Of a DNA stretch of 64,000 nt, positions 43,362 through 55,394 are shown one piece after another. The notes beneath the pieces were generated by a model. It saw only the letters and a list, made by a program, of their open reading frames with translations, had not been told where the DNA came from and searched no databases. The stretch spans positions 3,968,001 through 4,032,000 of the forward strand of contig JANFAH010000004.1 of assembly GCA_024663395.1 (NCBI GenBank), written 5' to 3'. The DNA is from Pisolithus tinctorius (Eukaryota > Basidiomycota > Agaricomycetes > Boletales > Pisolithaceae). How positions within the stretch are numbered: the stretch's first letter is position 1; every line of letters begins with the position of its first letter. The position numbers and the translations under genes are program-made.

Positions 43362-46300
43362 TAATTTTTGAGATGTCGAGCGAGCTTGTACTGGTCAAGA
43401 GCTTCTGACAAGTGGTCTTTTATATGTTCCTCAGGCTCCCAAGTCTTTGATGAATGGGGGAAACCCTTCCACTTGACCAGATAGCGGCGCTGACCTCTGC
43501 GACCATCAGTCTTATGATTTAGTATAGCCTCCACCTCCCATTCGATCTCGTCGTCAACCAATTCTGGTAAGGGTGCTGCAGGCACAGCTCCATATATCTC
43601 ATTTTCGACATAGGGGAAGATCCATGATGTGTGAAAGACCGGGTGGACCTTCCAAGCTGGAGGCAGTTCCAAACGGAAAGCAACTGGTGACACGACTTGA
43701 GTCACTTTGAACGGTCTGAGACATCGGGGCGCAATCTTGTCACATTGGTTTTTGATCCTAAGATGGCCAGTATTGAGGAGAACTTGATCTCCGACTTTGG
43801 GTGGTTCATAGGTTCCTTTGCTGCACGAATGCATCACCTCCTGTGCCTTCTTATGCACGAGTATGGCGACATCCTGGGAAGATGTGAGTCACTCCAATCT
43901 TTCATCCATGGACGGAACCAGAGTGAGTCGTTTTTCAGGGTAAGGAGAGGGATCGTATCCAAGAATCAGCGAGAATGGAGTCATCTTGTGGACGGAGTGA
44001 ACTCGAGAGTTGTGGGCAAATTCAGCGGACGGGAGTTTGGCAGCCCACGAGTTTGGGAACTCGGAGCAGTAAAGGCGAAGGTATCCTTCAACCTCTTGGT
44101 TTATGCACTCGCTCTCTCCATTAGTCTGGGGATGGTATCTGCTACTTAGCTTTGTTTTGACCCCTATAGCCTTATACAGCTCCTTCGTGAACAAAGAAGC
44201 AAACTGCGGTCCGCGATCTGAGATTACCGATTCAGGTACCCCAAAATGGGAATAAATGAATTGATGGAAGAGCCGGGCGATCCCGATGGAGTCAATGGTT
44301 TTATGGCACGGAACAAACAGGGCGGCCTTTGTAAGACCCTGATCGACAACTGTGAGAATAGAGTCGTATTTTTGTTCTCCCAAGACGGGGAGATCCGTGA
44401 TGAGATCCATAGACACTTGCTGGAACAGAAACGCGGTTTTGGGGGTGTCGTGTGGAGTTACGGGTGGTGTCGGAGGATGAGTGATGACCTTCGTTGTTTG
44501 ACACAGCAGACATCCCGCGATGTAGGACTTGATGTCTTTATTCATACCTTCCCACCATACTTCCTTACACATCTTGGCAAACATCGCTTTCTGTCCAGGG
44601 TGTCCAGCAGATTCATGGTCGTGATAAGACTGCATACAGTGACGGTGATCTTCTGGTGGGATATATAACCGGGTAGTTCCGAATCTTTTTGTTCCATCCT
44701 CAGCTGTGGTGACATTATCCTTGGGTTCCGGACCTGTCGAATCCTTTGACGTATCGTTCTTGACGTGTTCGTACAGGTCGGCAGAAATGGTGTAGATCCC
44801 TTTTGCTCCTTTGATGGGTTCCCTCGTGGGGCAAGCACTAGCGGCCAAACTCTCCTTTGGTTTTTCCTCAGATGGGCGAGAGTAAGGCTTGGGTTTCGAC
44901 CAGGACAACCTGGCGGGAAGATGTCCCACATGCGTGAGGCGGTTTACTTTTAGTTGCTTTTGTAATTTTGTAAGCGAAAAAGTAGGAGAAACAAGTCAAA
45001 CTTGTGGTTTTGAAGGGTCCACCCCCTCCAGAAGCCAAAGGTTCTCCAGGAGAACCGTGGCCATAGGGGCAGGCTCCTCCACGAGGCTTTTACGAGACAG
45101 AGTATCAGCAGGAACCTGAAGGCGGCCGGCCTGCCATGAAAACTTGATCGGATAGGACTGGATGGTGGCGGCCCAGCGTGCTTGATGCAGAGTAAGTTGT
45201 TGAGGTTCCTGATAGTACTCCAGGTTTTTATGATCGGTGAAGATGATCGTGGGTTCAACAGGGGAAAGAAGATAAGGTCAGAACACTTTGAGTGCACAGA
45301 TAACCGCGAGCATTTCCAGGTCATACACCTGATAGCACTGTTCAGTGCCGACCAAGGACTGCGAAAGATAAGAGCAAGGATGCCATTCCCCATCGGCCCC
45401 TTTTTGCGCGAGAATGGCCCCAGTGCCTAATTTCGAGGCATCGGTGAACAGCACAAAAGGTTTGGTGAAGTCAGGGATTGCGAGGACTGGAGAAGAGCAT
45501 AACAAAGACTTTAGCCTTTCAAAAGCTGCTGCTCTCTCAGGAGTCCACTGATAGGGGACACCTTTCTTTGTAAGGTCATGAAGAGGTCGTGTGATGCTTG
45601 AGAAGGAGGGGATGAATTTTCAGTAGAAATTGCAGAAACCTAAGAAGCAACGAAGCCCGGTCAGATTTTCAGGGGCTTCCCACGTTGATATGGCGTCGGT
45701 TTTGGTTGGCGAGGTTTCCATTCTTCCTTTCCCAATAATCATTCCTAAAAACTCCACTTCTTCGGCTTCGAAACAGCACTTGCTGATCTTAAGGCATAGC
45801 TCTTCATCTTCGCAGATTTGGAGGAACTCTTGAACCCGGACATGGAGTTCTTCTAGTGTTTTGGCATGGACAACGACATCGTCCATATAACCAACTTGCT
45901 TTCCGCGTTGTTTCTCGAAGGTTTTATCCATATACCACTGGAAAGAAGGTGGTGAATTACACTGTCCAAAGAACATTACCATTGGTTCGAAGAGACCTCG
46001 AGGGGTTATAAAGGCCCCTTTCCATTCGTCTCCTTCCTTGATGCGAAGATTAGTAAACCCCCACCGAATATCAAACTTAGCATAATATTTAGACTTGACG
46101 AGTTTGTCGAAAAGTGCTTGAGCATTCGGTAGTGGATGAGCGTCTTGGATGGTGAAGGAGTTAAGATATCGGTAATCTTGAATTAACCGTTTCTTCCCAT
46201 CCTTCTTGGCGACAAAGAACACCGGAGCGGCCTGCAGCGAAGTCGAAGGTCGAATTTTCTTGCATTTAAGGTTTTCTTCAAGAAATTCGTCTAAAACTTT

Positions 46301-48453
46301 TAGTTCGTCAGGAGACATAGGATACACTGCTGCCTTCTTTGGCTTAAAATCATCCCTAAGTCATATTTCATGATCCAACCTGGGTTGATGTCTGGGAAGC
46401 AGAATATCATCTTCTGTGAAAACCTTGGCGAATTTCTTGTAGCGATCTGGCAGTCAAACTTCTTCTTTTGACGCCGCTTGGGCTGCTTCAAGTTCTGTGG
46501 ACAAGGTGGTTTTATTAATAGACACCGGTACCTCCAGTGCGACAACTTCCTTGACGGAAGGCTTTTCTTTTTCCAGGTATTCAAACCCATCATCCCAACA
46601 TGTAATCTTACCGGTTTCCCAGTTCATGTGGGGTTTGTATTCCTTGAGGAATGGCATCCCGAGAAGGACGTGTTCCTTTCTGACGAGGGGTCCGACATAA
46701 CATTTGATGCGGACCATTCGTTCCTTGATCTCCATCTTGATGGTACATTTTTGGGTGACCCATTCTTGGTCTTTTCCGGTGAACGAAGTCGTTTTAAACT
46801 TGCGTTCGATGCAATAAGTCGGTATTTGAAGTTTTCATACCATCGCTTCAGAGATAAGTGATACTTCTGCACCTGAGTCGATACAGGCCCATATTCCTGC
46901 CTTGAAGTCAGGTAAGATGACCAGTCCGAGTGGTGAACGGATACACATATTCGGTTCGTCATCTATAGGGGTGCATTTAGCCAACAAAATTGAAACAGGA
47001 CTGACTGATGCAGGAGAAATTTCAGCAGTCCTCTTTAAAAACCCAACAACTTCTTTTCCTCATCATTGGCTTCCCTGTCCCTGACATAGGCGGTCTTCGT
47101 TCTGTCCTCGGAGACAACAATACGAACGTTCGAAAGTTGTTTGGCTTTACAGTCACTCTTGTAGTGACCCTTCTTGTTGCAATTAAAACAGGTGATGTCA
47201 GCGGCGGATCGCCGGACATTCTTCTTTCATTTATCAACATCCATAGCATCAGGATCTCGGGCATCTTTCCAGAAATGAATGAACTTCCTTTCATACCGAG
47301 ATTCTTTCCCTTCTAGGATGTGCTTGGTGGCGATTGCGGTTCAGGCTTCTCCCGTGACCTTGATCCATTCTATCACCATAGAGGGTGCACGTCCTGAGTT
47401 GAGAATCCAATTATGATATTCCCTGTTGAGGCCTTTTCCAAAGAAAATCCCCGCCTCGCACAACTCTTCCTTTAGCTGAGCTTTATTGATGAGCCCAGTA
47501 AACTCTGCAATATAGGCTTCAAGTTCGTGAGATCCCTGTTCAATGCTCGAAAGATGAAGGATAGCTAGAGTGGTTTGATCACCAGACTCAAAAGTGGCTT
47601 TAAGACGGGTGATGAAAGTTTTGAAATCGTCAGTGTAGTAGATCTGGCCATCTAGAAGCTTGTTTTCATTTTGATAGTTCTCGGTGAAAGAAACTGCGGC
47701 TCCTTTGGTCATATAAGTGAGCACGAATGAGATCTTGAGAGCTTCAGTTGTATAGACATGTCAGTTGAGGTTAAGATAACCTTCCACTTGAGTAAGCCAG
47801 GTTTGAAGACCATTATGGCTTCCATCGTATTCTCCTGGGCGTCCAACGTTGAACTCCCTACCACCATTGGGTGGCCTTACATAGGCATCATCATCGTCGT
47901 CATACCAGGATTTCCCCTTACTGCCACCACCAACGTGTGGCTCTGGGAGTATGTCCTTTCTGAAACAACGTGCGTACCAATTTCGGAGTGCGCTTTCGGT
48001 AGGTGCACCAGTCAGGAATGGGTCAGAGTTACCCATTGATCCAGAGATCATCCTGCGGGCTTCTTCCATCATGTGGATCCACTGATCTTCTACTTGCTGA
48101 TGCATTTCTTCTTCAGTATATAATTTCGGAGGCATTTCTGGAGGAGACTCTCCATGCCCTTGCATCATTGACATTACGTTAATTTGCATGGCTTCCTGTT
48201 CTTCTTTGAGGACTGATCCGAAAGAAGTCTCAGACTTCTGATCGTCTTCTTCTCCTGAACTAGCAGCGACTTCCAAATCCCTATAACGGGATAAAATTGA
48301 AAGATGAGGGTTCGAAGCGGTGGCTGACGGTCCCAATTGACCAGATGGAAACGGGGGTAAAGGAGGGTTTCTTCCTAGACCAAGCAGGTTAGGACGAGGA
48401 GGGATCGGAGGCTTATGCTTCGACGAGTTAGACACTTTAATGGATAGTGACAA
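43361..48453 (-). pseudogene. Gypsy gag-pol with several stops
   Basis: Gag begins at 48453 and carries a zinc knuckle (CFNCNKKGHYKSDC, 47149-47190). The protease has CIDSGAEVSL (about 46870). The RT has KKDGKKRLIQDYR, FDIRWGF and YMDD (45878-45889). RNase H has FTDASKLGTGA, and the integrase has the MDLITDLP and ISDRGPQF aspartates and a Glu in the NGESECINQE segment. A chromodomain with YLVKWKGFPHSSKTWEP closes it near 43400. At least four stops interrupt the frame (near 47760, 47340, 45619 and 45276). Those at 45619 and 45276 are TGA in places where CGA would read conserved Arg. The element cannot move by itself. Confidence 0.88.
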
Positions 48454-48696
48454 TGAAGACTGAGGGAGGATTTATATCCCGAGGGAAACCTGTCAGTTGT
48501 TAAAAAGGGGAGAAAGATTCCAGACTCTAGGGAGGCGATGTATTAGTCCTGTGTGGGCTGCCTGTAGAGCGTTAAGCCGGACGAAGAGTTGATTTGATTA
48601 GGACTTGGTTTGTTGAAGTTCAGTAACCAGGGACGAGTTTGACTTTGCACGAAGAGGTCAAACGAGTCCCGAAAGCTGCGTGGAGTTTTTCGATTT

Positions 48697-49391
48697 TGTT
48701 ATGCTCGCAATGAGTGACTTCATCAAATGGAATAGGCACGAATGTCACGAGGTGGATCTATGGGCCGAACTTATTGTAACCCCTATGGTCCACTTGTTAT
48801 TAATGAGTCTGGGCAGAGGTTCGTTCCACTGGCAAGTTCCTTTGGGATCGCAATGGGGAGCGAGCAAGGACGAGTTAAAGATGATAGCTAGATTGCAAGA
48901 AATCAAAAAACTGAGGATACACGGTACAGTACCTTCTACTTAAATACCCTCTCAGGGTTTGTACCATATCAACATCCACAGTTAGTCGTAAACAAGTAAA
49001 CAATGAAATAGAAATGAGTCAAGTGCTGCGGGGACAGCCAAACTGACTGCGGATGCAGTCCACAGTGAGGGGTGGCAGCACCGACTTAAAGGATAACAAC
49101 ATCCGAGCAATATAAACGAGTCAGAAGGCAGGACGGAGCAGGAAGTAAACATAATTGAAATATATGTCCATCAGCTGCGGGCACAGCTACGAGTCAGAGT
49201 GACAACGATGTCCACAGCATCAGTTGGTATTGGAAATACCACCACTGCCAGTGATCCAAAGGCTCTACATGCCAACAGACCAAGGACGACCATGGCGAGG
49301 ACAAGCAACGTGACGAGACACGTGACCCACGTGACTTGGCGATTTAGGGGAAAACAGCAAAAAAGGAAACATGTGAAGCTGGAGTGTAACA
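48697..49391 (-). repeat. Gypsy LTR at the element's 5' end
   Basis: The 695-bp partner of 41303-41998, one base shorter through a single-base indel near its start. Confidence 0.9.
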
Positions 49392-50443
49392 CGTGGTTCG
49401 TTTGTCAATATTGGTGTTATCAAAGTATGTCGCATAATTGTCACACACAACCATGTTGTAGCTGACTTCGAGCCAGGCAGGAGCTGAACACACAATCACA
49501 ACCCACCGCCCAACTCGTCGCATGCTCCCGCCATCTTCTGTACCGGTACCACCCCCAGCTTTTGAAGTTCCAACGAACAAAACAGACGAAACTCTAATTC
49601 AAAATATTACACAAATCCCATCGGATCAACTCAACAAGGTGGTGCAAGAAGCGAAGAATGGCATGCACTGCTGACTCATCTGCATAAACTCTTTCCCCTC
49701 CCAAATCGAAGCAAACTCATTTGCAGAGGATGCACTTACTGACACACTCAAAACACTAATGAGAGGTATGGCCTGTTTACATTCATTCAGCAATGGTTTG
49801 TGACCGCTATACCAGATCCCTGCTGGGTTGTGGATCAAACCAAAGATGGCAAGATCATTTCACAGGTCCTCCAAGTGGTCAACAATGTTCGAACCCTCTT
49901 CAAGAATGTTGCACGTGCACAGGTTTTACTCGGGTATAACATTAATGTGCACGATGATGGTCTCCTGCTTGACCCAGCACACATTCGAGAATCTGTCCGT
50001 GTCCGTGTTCAACATTTACTTCGGGATTGTAGATTTTTATATGTGGAGGTATGCTTCTCACTATTCCAAGCACATTCCCCTGCCAACAGCCAAAGCAGGA
50101 TTCCCCCTGACGATTTGGGCATCGTGCTCTGACACATGTCCTGATATCTGCTGTCTGGACAATGCCAGGGGCGCTCTACAAGTCATTGGACACAAATGAT
50201 GCAGCTACTATCAACGGTCTGGTCACACTGGCAGGTGTTGCTGTGAGCAGTGCATTGCACGAGTACCATGAGGGGGTAGTTTCTGTGGTCGAATTCTCGA
50301 ATATCCTTGCAGGTGAATGTTACAGGGAGATAGTCCAACTCATTAATGGTATGTTAGATGACGAAGAACAGTCTGCTCACTATAAAGCATACTGTGAAAA
50401 TGTAGCACTACTAGGCCATAGTTATCAGGGTGGTACTGACTAA
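49392..50443 (+). pseudogene. 3' part of the DUF6532-like gene
   Basis: Right of the gypsy element several splice-separated blocks continue. FPSQIEANSFAEDALTDTL (about 49690) and NVRTLFKNVARAQVLLGY (about 49880) follow the N-terminal half of the fungal DUF6532 domain as I remember it. INGLVTLAGVAVSSALHEYH and VVEFSNILAGECYREIV (50210-50340) follow its C-terminal half, to the stop at 50443. Full splicing could not be settled. DUF6532 has no known function and is common near agaricomycete transposons. The family name is a tentative reading. Confidence 0.4.
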
Positions 50444-51216
50444 GAATGACATTCCATTTTGCTGGTAGGCTATGAACAGTCTTTCACGATAAGAGCTGCA
50501 GTTGTATCTAATCAGTCCAGCCCACATATCGCGCAATCCGAAAAACAGATTCAAAAGACAGATCGCCACTGAGCACAAAATCTTGCTAGTCTAAATGCGG
50601 AAAAGCTAAGCGCTCGAAAAGCTGCTTTTCGAGCGCTTAGGTATACTGATGTAGATAGCCCTCAAGCTCAAGGGCCTTCGATATCATTTAGTGCCTGATC
50701 AGGGGCATGTTGACCTATGTCACAAAAACAGACTTTTGAGTTGAACCCCCTGTCATGGCCCACCGGTGCCTCACGAACGCATGAATACCGCGCGTTTTAG
50801 ACACACCGTTCTTTTGTTGAGAGGTCAGCTTTGGACGTCTAGTGTCGAGTTGTCCTTGGTGTTCTTGTAGTACGAGGAAGACCAGTTACATAAAACGGAC
50901 AGTACAGATATGTGAATGAGATGATCCAGTACACCTCTATCTCTGTGCTACCTGAAGATCTCCAACCAGTAAGTTACTTACAATGAGCTAACTGTTCCAA
51001 TAGCTTTCCTCGATAAGAGTGGGAAGCAGGAGGGAACCTTGAAGGATGGCGCTTGCTTGGCCGCAGGTAACCGAACAGAGCGAAAAAGGACATGGGTCAT
51101 CGCGTGTTCTCTGCAGCATTGCTGCATTGCACACAGCAAGGCTCAGGCGCCCGAAGGCGCTGTGCAACTTGCGCTGATCCCTTACTCTTCCTGCAGTCAC
51201 CCCACAGCCCTGTATG
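50444..51216. other. Right edge of the nest and leader of G-domain gene B
   Basis: 50606-50640 is a hairpin with a perfect 15-bp stem (CTAAGCGCTCGAAAA) and a 5-bp loop. Similarity to the G-domain array resumes near 50848 (GAGTTGTCCTTGGTGTTCTTG). 50930-51216 is the conserved leader. No gene lies between. Confidence 0.5.
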
Positions 51217-53999
51217 ATGGCTTCGCCGCTGAAACTCTCCTGTATGACTTGAGACTGTCAACTACCAATTCCTGGAGACTAACTTCGCGAAACACCTGTG
51301 GGCAGACATCGAGTTGCAGAATGCGCAAGGCATAGAATCCGTCAAACTCCAACTCAATGGCAGTGAATACTCCATTGCTCGAAGTCAAGAGAAGAGCGAC
51401 ACTTTTTCGAAAGCTTTTGATAAGCCATTGTCTGTATCCTTTCAGCTACACGTCAATCCCACCTCTCAGGTTCACGGCTGATCCACGATAGGTCATTGGA
51501 AACAGAGCCGCTCTCTCTTTCTGTAAGCCGAAAGAGGTCGTGGTTCTGTTGCTGTGGCGAAACGGATCCAGAAACCGTTACATTTTGCCCTGATCATGTT
51601 CAGTCCAAGTTAGATAGGCAAGGTAAACTCCGGCCTATGCATCGTTCTTTAGGCTCCTCAAATTTGCACAGAGTTTCAGCACGTATGGGGCAGAGTATCC
51701 ATCAAGCTCCGCTTCCTGCCCAAACCCAGTCAGGCGTACGCAAAAAAACAGGCGTTACACGATGAGTGCTGACGGAAGGTTTACAGGTTACGGCTCCGAG
51801 TGTACCCGCAAACCCTGTGCCTCCGCAATCGACCACTGAGCAACCAATCGCTGGTCATTCCACATCGGCTGTAAGTGGGAAGCGGGCGGTACTGGACAAG
51901 TGCTGATAGATGGCAACTAGCAGAATGCAGCTCCGAGTGCAGGTACACGTGTAGCTGCCGACATACCTGCACCTTCCAACACACTTGCACCTCCTAATCG
52001 CAAAGATCTACGGCCAACCACTGAAGATCTCATTCAGCAATGTCCTCGGTGAGTCTTAATTTCACACTTGTCAGTGTCTCACTTATCGCCATGCAATAGT
52101 TTCCGAGTCTTGGTAGTTGGAAAGGTAACTTGAACTTGCATGCCGCCACTCACCTAGGTGCTAACATCCTTATAGTCAGGTGTTGGAAAGTCTACTTTGA
52201 TCAATCGAATCTTCGGTGTGAACACTGCGGTTGAGTGATTCAAATTCTGTGTCCCTACCTGGCATTGATGACGGCCATAGAGTGTAGAAAAGGATAAACC
52301 AGGGGAAGCAGACATTGAACAGGAATTCACTTCGCCGGAGAACGACCGGCTGATTTTGCATGACAGCAAAGGTTTTGAGGCGGGCGATGCTGGCAACTTT
52401 GAAACCGTGAAGTCATTCATAGTAAAGAGGAAGAAAGAACCCGATATCAAAAATCAGCTTCACGCGGTCTGGTACGTAGTTCTGAGACAGTCACCTTGAA
52501 GGTTGACGGGAGGGTCTATATGATAGGTTGTGTTTTCAGATACCCATTCCAACGTACGGTGAACGACTTTTGGAGGACGCTGCAGAAGCGTTTTTGAAGA
52601 TAAGGAAGGAAGTCCTTGGGAATAGTGAGCAATTATACTGTCGTTTCGTCTCCGGTATACCAACCGCATTCAGCGCCGACGATAGTCGTGTTCACGAAAC
52701 ATGACCGGCTCGTGAGTTTCATGCGGCAGAAAATGCCAGGCGATACTGAAGCAGGGCAACGATATCTGGAAGAGGAATGCGTCCAACTAATCAAGGAGTT
52801 TACGGGAGAGAATATTGCACATGTTGCAGTTAGCTGTGGGTGTTACTCCTTCGATTCCGTTCTCCCACTCAGCCCAGCGACCACCAGCGAAACCCAAATA
52901 TGAGCAGGGGCTTAAAGACCTAATAAGCCTTACTCAGGACATGGTATCTATGAGTTTCACCTCCCCGGAGAACCGAGTATCGCCAGTGCCTTTGGCAGCT
53001 GCAGGGGCACAACGAATGTTGCCTACATTGAAGGTTGAGTTATCAATTGCGTAGGTGTCAACCATTGCAATAGGTGCCTATATCTTGACTTGCTTGTCAA
53101 ACAGCGTAGGAAAGCAGAGTGGGTCATGAGAGCCCGAAACAATTTATTTGATAACTCATCTCTTTACAAGGATACTGGAGGGTACTGGGTACCAGCGCAA
53201 ATTTCTGGGATTATACGATGGAGAACTGCCTTCGTGTCATACACACTGATATAGTGGCGGTCTGGAATTTTTATGATCCTCACCAAGTGAGCATAGCTAC
53301 CTTACCAGCGAGCCCGGCTACGAGATACTGACACCTCCGTTGTAGTATCTTAATAGTGAGGAATTCCGCAAGGCGATGATCAGCATGGTTGACAAAGTCG
53401 ATGCAACGGTCGAGCCAGATCCCAGCCTCTCTCGTAGCAACACATTATCCGGGTATGTACTGCTATGGGATCCTGCTGTGTAACGGACTCAAGGAGAATC
53501 ATTGCATGTTAAGGAGCCCCATACCTCTTACGGCTCTAGCCCCTGTAATCCTGCCATTAAATGCTTGCGTTACTATTGGGAAGTGGGTTTATGAAACCTA
53601 CCAGCGACTGTACGTGGCACTTTTAGCATGTTTCAAGCGTCAACTAAGTCAGATCCTTTCAGGCAAGGCGCCCCTACAAAGTTCATGGCTTACATCGTTG
53701 ATTTGACACACGTACTGGAGATCCTATTTTCACTCACACCTAACATGAGAGCAAAAAAGCTTACTCGCACGGCGATTGAACTAGCATACAGTGCCTATTA
53801 TGCATCGGAATGGATGACGCACACCCATGCGGACATTAGGTTTTTCCAGTGTCCGACTACGGCTCGTGATGCTGTCCTCGACAAGATCACATCCATGATC
53901 CCTTCAGGTGACAGGGAGGTTCGAGTGTCTAGGGCGCTCCAAACGATTCCACGAGTTGACCTGGAGAAAGACAAAGAGTGGGGCCAACAAGTCTCTTGA
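51217..53999 (+). CDS. C2-like plus GTPase protein, copy B
   Basis: Same exon plan as copy A: start at 51217 (an ATG three bases upstream is also in frame), stop at 53999. The C2-like domain reads SPLKLSYIELQNAQGIESVK, then EPLSLSVSRKRSW and VSIKLRFLP. G1 is SGVGKSTLINRIFG, G3 is LHDSKGFEAGD, and G4 is VVFTKHDRL. The hydrophobic segment (PLTALAPVILPLNACVTIG) and the helical tail are kept, though the tail diverges in its last 20 residues. No stop was found in the spliced frame. It is closest to copy C in the N-terminal half, pointing to recent duplication or conversion. Confidence 0.75.
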
Positions 54000-55394
54000 A
54001 TCATGCGCTTCGTGCTCTGGCATCTTTTCTTGGCGTCGTTTTGCGCACTTCCACTAGTTTTCCTATTGTATCACAGTGGCAATACTTCTGTCGTATCTCG
54101 TTGTATTTGCAGGTTGTAGCTGACTTGGATCAAGTGTTTCCTAACAGACAAGTCCTCAGGCAGCTGGGCGTCGGTGTCGGACGCACCAATCGCGTCACCC
54201 ATTTGCAATACCTATGAACACTTAAACCGTCCAACGAACTTTCACACGCTGTACTGGGATCGCTACCATCGTCAGTACATAATTGGAGTTGATCTGACTT
54301 AGGATAAGTTAAGTAAATGGATCGTCATATATTCGACTTCACTTCAAATTTCTGTTCTACATGACAGCGAAGTCAGGTGCTCTCGAGTCTCGACGGTGGC
54401 GGTAGCAGACATCGTACTAGCCGTGGGATGCCGTACATCAAATGACCTATGTCTTAACTGCGGCAGGAATTGGAGAGGGATGAGTGGTTCGTTAGCTGAA
54501 AGTCAGATTCTTCCGTAATTATGAATGGACTGGGTTGGCTTCATTTCATTCAGCCTGATTGGGGGTGAGGCTCTAGGAGGGTAAACTAACAGTGCTGATG
54601 GTTTCATGTCGTTGTGGCGGAATATGGCTGGAAGGGTGGCCCGTCAAGTCCAGCCTTATACATGGATATAGCTTTACATAGCTTTACAATGTTTATATAA
54701 AGCAGTTATAGAGGTGTACCAAAGCAAAGCCAATGAAGGAATATCAAGGAATGAGGCCAGTAGTGATCGAAGGGTCACTGGTCACCTGCAGTGTGGGGGC
54801 CAACAACCTGCATATCATAGCAGTCAAAATCTTCGAAGACACATGTACAACTAACAGACGAATTCGCTTTGTAGAATGAAACTTGTCGCCCTTGCTGTTC
54901 TCGGCGTGCAAAATTGTTGGATTTATCAAAGAGGCCTCTACTGTCGCGTTGTGTGACACGTTAGGCTGAGTCTCCACTGCCAGATAAATCTCTAAAACAA
55001 AAACACAAGGTCAGCGCCCCACGCGGTAAGTTGTCTTTGGAGTTCTTGTAGTACAACGAAGACCCGTTGGAACGGACGGCATGAATATGTGAACTAGGTG
55101 ATCCAGTGCACGTCAACCTCTATGGTACCTGAAGATCTCCGGTCAGTAAGTTAATTGCAATCATCTGACTTTTCTAATAGCTTTCCTCGACAAGAGTGGG
55201 AAGTAGGAGGGAATATTGAAGGATAGTGCTTGCTTGGCCTGTAACCGATCAGAGCAGAACGTTTTCGAAAAAGAACATGAGGCGTCGCGTGTTCTCAGCA
55301 CTGTACACAGCAAGGCTCCTGCAGGCGCCCGAACGCGCCGTGCGACTTGCACTGACCCCTTACTCTTCCTACAGTCGCCCCACAGCCCTGTACG
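54000..55394. other. Spacer between copies B and C with relic exon
   Basis: 54520-54680 is a decayed version of the short frame at 58779-59027. 54815-55015 matches 29820-30020. 55120-55394 is the conserved leader. No intact gene is present. Confidence 0.5.

Larger units (their letters stand above)
41303..49391 (-). mobile_element. Ty3/gypsy chromodomain retrotransposon, decayed
   Basis: Direct repeats of 696 and 695 bp (41303-41998, 48697-49391), beginning TGTTAT and ending TAACA, bound the element. It reads leftward: gag, protease, RT, RNase H, integrase, chromodomain, extra ORF, polypurine tract (42001-42012), LTR. Flanks are TGTGG and CGTGG, a 5-bp duplication with one change. The LTRs are about 95 percent alike, with almost only transitions. 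It split a DUF6532-like gene. Confidence 0.92.

Noticed and set aside
50606..50640. Hairpin as a Helitron 3' end
   Set aside because: No CTRR follows the stem and no Rep/helicase or 5' TC end was seen.
50835..50850. TAGTG at 50840 as the right end of a CACTA-type element
   Set aside because: No CACTA partner or inverted repeat could be found near 30022 or elsewhere at the left edge.
51478..51500. 22-nt intron between the first two beta blocks of GTPase copy B
   Set aside because: Too short; a donor at CCATT|GTCTGT with the same acceptor gives a normal intron and the conserved frame in all five copies.
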